Source: Girardinichthys multiradiatus (lineage: Eukaryota; Chordata; Actinopteri; Cyprinodontiformes; Goodeidae). From it: a DNA stretch of 64,000 nucleotides. Below, in pieces: positions 55,936 through 64,000 of this stretch. The stretch is from positions 30,811,644 through 30,875,643 of the forward strand of contig NC_061806.1 of assembly GCF_021462225.1 (NCBI RefSeq), in the 5' to 3' direction. The translations under genes were made by a program, and so were the position numbers. The notes beneath the pieces are model-generated. The model had not been told where the DNA came from, made no database searches, and saw nothing but the letters and a program-made list of their open reading frames with translations. Numbering within the stretch: the first letter of the stretch is position 1; the number at the start of each line of letters is the position of its first letter.

Positions 55936-57950
55936 GTCCGATCCAAAACCACGTATTGACACTAATTAGTAACGGCTGGGTAGGAACTGGAAAATGTGCC
56001 AATTGCCCTGGAGCCCTGCAAATATACAGTTTTTTTTTAAATCTAATGAATTATGTCACAGACTAGACTATAGTAATATAATTCCCCTTAAGATTAGAAA
56101 ACAGCAAATCATTTTTCATGTTTTGTGTTCTTTGTTTTCACCAGAATGGACAATCTTTTTGAAAGAAAGAAGAATGAGGACTACAAAGAAATGAATGGAT
56201 AAAAACTCTAATCAGGATGAGTTGTGCACTAGTGCAGCAGAAAGGCCTAAAAACCCATTTACCACTTCTAATAATCCATCCAACAAACCGTCCAACAGGA
56301 GCGTGACTGCTGCATAAACAGCAGAGTAGCTCCTCTGATACTGAAAGTTAATCTACTCCAGCATCACCCTTATCAACTTTAGTGATCTATGTTTACCAAT
56401 TAACAATGAAAGGAAACTCTGAGAATCCTAAGGGCTTGAGTTCCTGTAAGAGATCTAATAGGTAAGGAATGCAACTCCTATGTGTCATCTGATGGGCCAT
56501 GAAGTCAGCGCACAACCACAAGTCACTTTAGTTTCATATTGGAGATTCATTTTACGATTTAAACCTCTTAAGTATAGTATGAATTGGTGCTGGGGCTGAA
56601 GAGGGGGGTCGGGGTCCGTTGTTTGGGTTGTTTGGGTTAGAGGCGATGCCAGCACTAATCTGGGCTGGTGCTGGGGCTGTCGGCTTTTCTCCACCCCAGA
56701 ATGAAGGGGTCTGCCTCCTGGGTCCGGGGGCTGGTTGCCCTTCTGGGGTATCGGTACCTGGACCTGGGAGTATAGCATATGTATGAGGAGTGCTTTTGTG
56801 TCAGGTTTGGTCATGGGCTGCTACCTTTCCTGGATCAGCTTCGGCCCCACATCAAATGTGGGGGGGCCGACGCCACACTCCATGCTGGTGGCTGTTGTTT
56901 GCCCACTGATGAATTTGTTGTCTGGGTAACCTCAGCCTTTATCAAAGCTGTAAAAACTGCGGTGCTCCATCTGCTGAAAGTGGCAATCAAACAGTTTCAG
57001 GTAGAATACTGCTATATAGATAAACTTGAGTTGACTTGACTTATGGTTCTATGTTAAAACACCCATGTTTACAACAACATAAAGGTAAGGATGAACTTGA
57101 GGATGACTTCTTCCGAGAACACTTCTACGCATTGATGCAAGCACTTCATACTCAGTGATTCATTGCCTCTATTCAAGACCTTCTGACTTAGCGTAAGATT
57201 GATGAGGATGAGGATAGGGTCAAAGCTGTGGCAGAAGCTTACTTGTTCAAAATAAGATTGCTGACATAATTTAACGTTTATATTCAAGAGATGTATGAAC
57301 ACTTGGTAGGAAAGGATGTAAAGAAATAACAGCTTGAAACCATGACAGAGTATTGGCAGGGTGGATAATGTGGGAGTATACTTTAGTAATCCTGTCAGTT
57401 ACTTAAACCTTTCTTCTCTTTGATTTGATGATTTTAATTATTTAACATAACTCTAGTTTGTATCTCCTTAAAAGTCTAAATGTGTACACCTTTTAAATCA
57501 TTATATTTTAGAAATGGGATTTGAATACCATGTTAAGAAAAGTGTGACCACCTTGTCAATAAAAAAAATAATAAAACGTTTTACTGGCAGTACCTTTCTA
57601 GATGTTGAGTTTATTTCTAAACAATAGCACATCCAAGCTCCTTTGTGTAACGAAAACTTATTAACATACCACTAAAACTGTGCTGCAGATTGCCTTGAAA
57701 GACAAACTTATTTTAAATGGAACAGAAAATCAAAGGAAATGTTCTCTCTTTCACCAATTTTTAGTAAGTGTTTAACACACTGCATGAAACAAACAAACAA
57801 TAAATTCCCCGAGAATATAGTTGATATGTTTATGAGCCAAAAAAAAAACATCATATAGAATACCTCCTGTATAAGCTTTTATTTTCTTTGGAGATAGAGA
57901 AAACCAGAAGAATTTGAAGTGTCTCGTGGTGTCTGGTTGTCACCTCTGCT
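55935..57950. other. no gene recognised
   Basis: Mostly AT-rich. 56,580-56,900 is GC-rich with repeated 'GCTGGTGCTGGGGCTG' words, possibly a degenerate minisatellite or an internal part of an unidentified element. Confidence 0.35.
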
Positions 57951-58095
57951 TGTTAGTGACATTCTCACTTTAAAGAATCAAAAAACCTCCACTACACAAG
58001 GTTGTGCTGCTTGGTGTTCATCTATCACATAAAATCCGAATAAAATACACCAAAGTTCAATGGGGAGTGATTACTTTTGCAAGGTCCTGTATTAT
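57950..58095 (+). mobile_element. Tc1-like right end
   Basis: 'CATCTATCACATAAAATCC', 'AATAAAATACACCAAAG' and the terminal 'TACTTTTGCAAGGTCCTGTA' are standard for the end of a fish Tc1 family. Confidence 0.6.
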
Positions 58096-60850
58096 ATCTA
58101 AGTTTCCAAACAGGACTCTATGGTGAAAGGTGGCTGTCAAACACTTTATGTATAGATGTAACAAAACACAGAGAAAATGAATCTGCCAAGGTTTGATCAA
58201 GATCAAGAGAGCAAACTGCAATTTGGCTAAAATGTTACATACTGTTAGACAAAACAGACAAATAAAATCATTGACACATGAAAAATAAATAGAAAGTTTT
58301 GAGTCAGAGAGACATAAATGTTGTGTTAAGGTACTATAATGCTCAACATGGAGGCATGAATACAAATACCTATACGTGTTTTTGTGACTGAGAACAATGC
58401 TCAGTGCTTGATAGACACTATCAAGTTTAGAAAGCTACGTGTTAACAGCAGTTTTTAGTGTGGGTAATGAATGTAAACTGATGGATTTATAGCACGGATT
58501 GAACTTTAGAATCTGCTCTAGTTTTTCAAACAATCTAGGAAAAAGTCTTCTCAACATAAATGTATTCCCGAAAAGAACTCTAAGAGCTAAAGGTTTACTC
58601 AGAATATTATTTATTTATCAATCTTTTGGGTCACTTTAGTTTATGTGTTGTAAATTTCTCATTAGTCACAAACATGAAATCCTTGAATTCAGTGTTTGCT
58701 GCTACATCAGGTGGAATAATACAAAAAACCTTCTTTGTGGAATGCTCAATATTTAGGATTTAAAAAAATAATAATTGGCAAAACATTTTTGCAGGTTTTT
58801 GACATTGTCTTCTGTAATACAGGAGTCAGTATTTCTGACTGGAGGGCTGAGCTGCCACTTTCTACGAATGTGACACTATAGATAACTGGCTGAAAGTTTA
58901 GGATTGATAACAAAGATAACCATAACCACAATTTGCAGTTTATTTTTTTTTAAAACCCACAAAAGAATTCTTTAGCATAATGCATAATATATACCTGACT
59001 TTACTGCAAATACATATTATACCCAGAATTAAAATAAACACAAACTAAAAAACAGCAGTATTCAAGATGATTCAAAGATGATTGTCACGATATGAGATTG
59101 TTTAAATAATTTATATCTTAACAAAATAAAGTTTGTATGGTCGCCTGATGTGATCCAAACATTTGTAGATAATTACCTTGTAAATTTGAAAAGCAAAAAT
59201 TATCATGTTGGTGACTAAAGTGCAGATCTAACATAGTTATTTAATTAGCAGGTCTTTGAACATTTCTTACAAGAAGATAAAATGTAAAAAATTTAGCAGA
59301 TGAAAAATAAAAGAACAAAACGCATAAATGATCGGTGAAATATTTTGTGGTTGAACAACCAGACAGCTACAGTTTCATGTGCCTTAAATGGTAAATAAAT
59401 GTTTCGCACTTGTCTTTCTGGCTGTTCAATGACAGCCAATGCCACACTAATCTGTTAACGTTCCTTGAGAGATAATTCAGAGTGCTTTAATGTGATGAAA
59501 ACTTAGAAGAAACAACACACAGACAAAAGTTACATTGCAACGGTACAATAAAGGAAAAAATAACCACCAATTTCAATTGATTCCTTTGGTATTTTTTTTG
59601 AAAGATAAATGGAATGAGGTAAATAGTTATAATACTTATAGAGTAAAAGAAAAAAAAAGAATAAGTGTTTCAAAAAATCTGATAAGATTGGAGTGCTTGT
59701 TAGGATTATGAAGCATCTTCTAAGGGAATCGCTCTCAGCTCTGGGGGGATGTATTTTCTGTTTGTGTTTTACTAGTTTGAGGCAGATTTCACTTGATGGT
59801 AATACGAGAACGCTTGTTCTTACTCTTGTTGCAAGAGCTCACTGAGGATCAGGGAAATGTAAATATGTAGACCTTTCATTGACACTGAATCTAGTGAAAT
59901 TGGTTTTGGTAAAGGTAACAAGAAAAATAAGGTTGTAAGATCTAAAAGAGCCAGTAACAGTGTGCAATGCATTTTACCATGTTTGCCTCAGTGAATAATC
60001 AGATTACAGAAAGTAAAATACTCCTCGATTATTTTGTGAAACAATGACAGTTGCAACTTAAACCTAGGTAGGCCCACAGTTTGTTTCAGTCAGAAACTCA
60101 AATGATATTTAGTTTAAAACCTGCTTAACCAGGCAAAGATAATATACTATTACATTTTTGAATTGTACCCATGATTCTGTCCTAGGTATTCTATCTGAAG
60201 ACTGGCTTGCATGCTTAGTCCCCAGTAAGGCTCTTCAAAAGCCAACCCTTTAAAACTAAAGAGGTAGCGAATTTTATTTGGAACTGATAAAGGGGTCCTA
60301 GCTGAGGAGTTCTGAAACCGGAGCTCACAGAGGTGAATAAAGATCAGTATTTGAAATTCAACTTTTTACCACCGCATGACCAGAAAAAACATATTTTACA
60401 GGTATTATGCTGGTAGAAAAACAGAAAGAGGTGCAGAGTTGAAAAGAAATATGAAATAGAAGAGAAAGGATATGTTTTTTCAGACATCTGAAAAGTGCGG
60501 TGGGTTCATATATATCACTCTGCACTCTCGTACTCATGATAAAAAACAACAGTTACCTCTAGACGAGAGCTAATTAGTACATAGAGGCTATTAATTCAAT
60601 ATAATGGTGGTACAAATATTTTATCAGGGCAATTGTGAACAATGATAGAGAACATTTAGTGAACAATCAAGATGATGAGGGCCGAGGAACACAGAAGCAG
60701 ATCCCCACCCCAGAGACATGCTTTCACTGAAAATTTGCAAACTGAATCCTAAACCTGACAGGCCAGGCGAAAGGAAATATGCTCAGTCAGAAGTTATGTA
60801 ATTGGAAAGTTTTAAAAGGTGGATGGGTGTAGAAGGGAAAGTAGGGGTGC
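58095..60850. other. no gene recognised
   Basis: Long AT-rich stretch without exons, recognisable repeats or structured RNA. The longest open frame (102 aa at 58,057-58,365) is on the - strand and has no family resemblance. Confidence 0.4.
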
Positions 60851-60854
60851 AGAG

Positions 60855-61560
60855 GTTTGTGTCAGGATCTGCCATTTTGGTCTTTGTTTTTGTTTGCTTT
60901 GCTGTTAGAGATTTTCCCTGTTCCTTTGATTAGTAGTTTACTTTTGTCTAGTTAATATTTGCTTAGATCCTTGTGCTTATGTGTTTACTTTAGATCTAGT
61001 TTCTTCCCCAAGTCTGTTATTTAATTTAGTTCTCTTTTGTTTTGTTCCTTATGGTTATTTCCCATCTTTGGTTTTATTTAGTTGTAGTTTCTCATTTAGT
61101 ATTCTTGTGCTTGTTTACTTTAGTTGTTTCCATGTCCTTAGATTTAGTTCTTTCTAGAGTTACTATTTATGATAGCTTATGTTTAGGTTTCTGTTTCCTG
61201 CTCCTCCCAGTTAGTTTAGTGCTTGTTTCCCTTAGAGTTGTCTCTAGTTCAGTTTCCCCTCCTGTCTCTGCATTTCCCACTTCTCGTTGCCATAGAAACT
61301 TATTCCCTCAGTTCCCTACACCTGGTCTTCACACCTGCAATCATCTGTTTACCTGCCTATCTCATTCTCTTTGTTCACCCTTCTGTATAAAAGCTTACCG
61401 GTTTCACTTGTTGCCCATTGGTTCCTCTTGTTATCTTCATGTGTCTCCAACTCCTTATCCTCATGTAAGCCTTATTAATTATTTGTAAGTAAAGTAACTT
61501 TAAAACTATGTGGCCTCCAAGCGTCTGTCTCCATCCCAGTCCCAACCAACCACAAACCAA
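60855..61560 (+). repeat. T-rich dispersed repeat
   Basis: Same style as 55,080-55,935 (TTTAGTT-rich, then 'CAGTTCCCTACACCTGGTC' and 'CTTCTGTATAAAAGC'), ending in 'TAAGTAAAGTAAC'. The 148-aa open frame here reflects base composition rather than a gene. Confidence 0.5.
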
Positions 61561-61724
61561 GACAGTTTGGGGTCACGGGGAGGTCACACTGTCAAGCTGT
61601 CAACCTGACACTCAGCCTGATAATCTGTGACATCAGAAGGAGTGGGGTGGGGTGGGGGGTTCGTGGTCGGGGTCATGGGGGAGGTCCACATGTCAACCTG
61701 TCACTCGAGCTGTCAAAAAATTTG

Positions 61725-62460
61725 ATGGAAGCTACCTACTTAACATTTTTCTATGAGATAGACCAACACAAAGCAGCACATAACCATGAAGTGGGGGGGG
61801 AACGATGCATTATTTTAAAAATCGGTTTCCATTATTTTCAGTTGTTTTCAGGAAAAGATAAAAAGTCTTGTATGCATATCTGTTACCCCCACTCCCTCTA
61901 ATTTAACACCAAATAAAATCCACTGCAACTGCAAACCTACCAAGACATCCATCTAAACTGAAAAACAAGGCAAGGAGAGAATTGATCCGAGAATCAGCCA
62001 AGAAGCCCAAGATCATGGGAGCTGTGGATGAGCCGGAGAGATCCACAGCTCAGGTGGAAAAATCTGTTGTCAGTAAGACTATTAGTCGTGTACTCTGGCC
62101 TTTATGAAAGGCTGGTAAGAAAGAAGTCTTTGTTGAAAGAAAGCCACAAGAAGTTATGCATACAGTGAGCTAAAGGGAAATGAGTGAAAATGGCAAACCA
62201 GCATCTGGAGCAAAACTAAACTGCTAAATGCTGTCTGAAGAAAAACATTTACTCCACTCTGAACAAACGTTCCCTAAAGTGAAGCATGGTGTTGGGGTTA
62301 TCATGATGTGGGGATGCTTTTTTCAGCAGGGACCTTGGAGCTTATCAGAGATGATGGAAAGATGGATAGAGCTAATTTATGGCCATCTTGGAAGAGGTTA
62401 CAAAAACATGATATTTGAAAAAACATGTATACATTTTCTTCCACTTTACAACTATGCACT
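61725..62460 (+). mobile_element. Tc1-like transposon remnant, sense
   Basis: Starts near 'CTATGAGATAGACCAACACAAAG', has 'AGAATCAGCCAAGAAGCCCAAG', 'GAGATCCACAGCTCAGGTGG', 'CTATTAGTCGTG' and 'GTGGGGATGCTTTTTTCAGCAGG', the order of a fish Tc1 transposase. Many frameshifts and a missing segment between 62,150 and 62,230 make it dead. Confidence 0.75.
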
Positions 62461-62529
62461 TTCTGTAGGTGTATCATGTTTAGTGGCTCTTCTTATGGGA
62501 TCCTTCTTCAAAGATGAAAGACGGCCAAT

Positions 62530-62960
62530 GGCAGAAAAGCAGGAATAAGACTGGAGAACCCAGTTTGGATGATTTTGAGTATGCAGATTGTGCCACCTGA
62601 GCTGTGGCTCTCTGCTGCTCATCCACATGGATGAGCTGGAGAAAGATTTATTAAGCTTGAGAGATTTCCAAAGTTTGAGAGATTTTCAAAGTCTGGGATA
62701 TTGTTTAGGAACCTAACCTTGCTTTAAACTTCACAACTTTCTTCTTGACCTTTCAGCTAAGTTCCTAGGTCTACATGATGCTTTCTGATGTTCTCTTACA
62801 AATATCTAAGGGATTCAAACAAAACCTAGATTTGTACTGAAATGAAATCCGTGCCCAAATCTCATGAAACCCATGTATCTTTTTCGTTCTGGTTCACAAT
62901 TATTCACTATTCTATGGTTGTAATGTTCCAAAGATTTTAACAAACGTTCAAGACAACGTT
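62530..62960 (-). mobile_element. Tc1-like fragment, antisense
   Basis: Matches 9,310-9,965 ('AATAAGACTGGAGA(A/G)CCCAG', 'GATTTTGAGTAT', 'CACCTGAGCTGTGG', 'GGGATATTGTTTA'). It lies head to head with the remnant at 61,725. Confidence 0.65.
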
Positions 62961-63810
62961 TAACAGTAATCAGCACCAGACGTCACTTCATAATTTTCTA
63001 CATAAAAACTGATTCCCTTAAGAATTTGATGATATTTGATCATATGTTTATATTTTAAAACAGAGCTTGTCAAAAACAGCTTTCAGGATGTAAACTGCTG
63101 TTTAATGGCTTAAGGAAATTTTTGGAGATGAATTTCCTGTAAAGGACACAACTAATAAATTCCACACTTCTTATCTAATGAGAACTACATTTCATTAGGA
63201 GTGGCTGAGTCAGGAAGTTTAAACTGTTAAGCCCCAAGGGGATTTTGTTTACTTTGGCATTCAACTACTGGAAGTTGATCGATACTGTGTTTGGTGCTCA
63301 TATAATTGGTTTATATCAGCTTTTAGCAAAGATTCTAACATTTATGTGAATACCACACGTGTCTATGTTTTACCTAAGGTAACTCACAGTAATTGGGGAT
63401 AAAGAGATTAATGATTTTCTGATTCATTTTTAAACAATGTAAAATAAAAAACCCTCCAGTATCTATCGATCCTAATACACTCATCTGATTTTCCTCAATG
63501 AAATATAAAGGATTTATTTTTTTTCTAAACAGGTTTGTTGTAGGATTGAGGTATTAAAGCATCCTTAAGCTAATTGGTTACTAAATTCTTGCTGTCCTGG
63601 GCAAAAAAAAAGAAAAACATTCGGTGATTAAACACGTAAACTAAAATGGATTTAATGTTACTATGACGATGTGTATGTTATAAGCATGTTTACTTTAACG
63701 TGAGATGACATTAAAGCATTGTAAGCTGCTTAGAAGCTGCTTAGAAATGGTCTCACGAGTTTGTGAGATGCCGTATAATGAGTTGGAGTTCCTGTGAAAG
63801 ATCTGGGGCC
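62960..63810. repeat. segment paralogous to 9,965-10,860
   Basis: See the 9,965 entry. Order is kept over the whole length, with indels. It shows that the right end of the window carries DNA duplicated from, or to, the left end. Confidence 0.6.
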
Positions 63811-64000
63811 TCATGTACAAAAGAGTGTGCAGCTTTCAGATGTACGAAACAGCGCGTAGACATGTCACAGCACACGTAGCCTTTATACATCCCAATTTGC
63901 AGTGGATTTGACGTAGCTGCAAGTGGCACTTGTACCGCACGGTCCCCGCCCCTGAATACATATCCAAAGTAGCATAAATAGCCGGAAGTCACCCATCACG
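63805..64000. mobile_element. possible PIF/Harbinger-like end, cut by window edge
   Basis: 'GGGGCCTCATGTACAAAAGAGTGTGC' resembles the 'GGGCCTCATTTACAAA' ends of fish Harbinger-type elements, and the sequence inside is GC-richer than the flank. The other end is outside the window. Confidence 0.35.

Noticed and set aside
56485..56814. 109-aa Pro/Gln-rich open frame on the - strand
   Set aside because: Produced by a GC-rich repetitive stretch; low complexity and no start or splice context.
61042..61488. 148-aa open frame rich in Leu, Ser and Val
   Set aside because: Lies wholly in a T-rich dispersed repeat. The residues follow base composition and no domain is visible.

Overview
The window looks like nuclear DNA from a ray-finned fish, most likely a percomorph teleost. 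It has split genes with GT-AG introns, an AT-rich background, several Tc1/mariner-like remnants, LINE 3' ends carrying the fish-typical 'ATAAATAAAC' tail, and gypsy LTR fragments. Three real protein-coding genes can be assembled exon by exon. (1) A complete chitin synthase on the + strand: 22 coding exons at 21,497-31,116, 1,311 aa, with every animal chitin synthase signature. (2) slc39a7 (Zip7), a zinc transporter of the early secretory pathway, on the - strand: 7 coding exons at 39,050-34,107, 462 aa. (3) An MHC class I heavy chain on the + strand: leader, alpha1, alpha2, alpha3, TM and a short tail at 44,079-48,345, about 336 aa. SLC39A7 also lies in the extended MHC of mammals, so zip7 next to a class I gene fits an MHC-linked region. 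Chitin synthase and zip7 converge, with stops about 3 kb apart; zip7 and the class I gene diverge.

Layout. 1-21.3 kb is a decayed segmental duplicate plus mobile DNA. It holds a collapsed tandem copy of the chitin synthase block (flank about 0.5-2.9 kb; exons 6-12, 19 and part of 20 at 3,058-6,916, with stops and deletions), an inverted piece of zip7 (7.4-9.25 kb), Tc1-like pieces (9.3-9.97 and 13.97-14.53 kb) and an internally deleted gypsy element (15,875-18,128). The insertion site of the gypsy element is preserved empty near 615. 21.4-31.6 kb is the intact chitin synthase. 33.9-41.2 kb is zip7, including a probable 5' non-coding exon. 42.86-48.35 kb is the class I gene, with an ISRE/CRE/inverted-CCAAT promoter-like cluster, a probable non-coding first exon, and a solo LTR with a perfect 5-bp target-site duplication in the intron after alpha1. 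48.8-64 kb has no gene that I can support: LTR-like stretches, a gypsy pol scrap, a third zip7 exon-5 fragment (about 54.6-54.8 kb), dispersed repeats and Tc1 pieces, ending in a segment (62.5-63.8 kb) paralogous to 9.3-10.8 kb.

The most notable content is the intact vertebrate chitin synthase beside its recently broken tandem copy, and its closeness to zip7 and an unusual class I gene that lacks two tyrosines normally used to hold peptide ends. All exon joins were done by eye from splice sites and reading phase; no database search or alignment was run.
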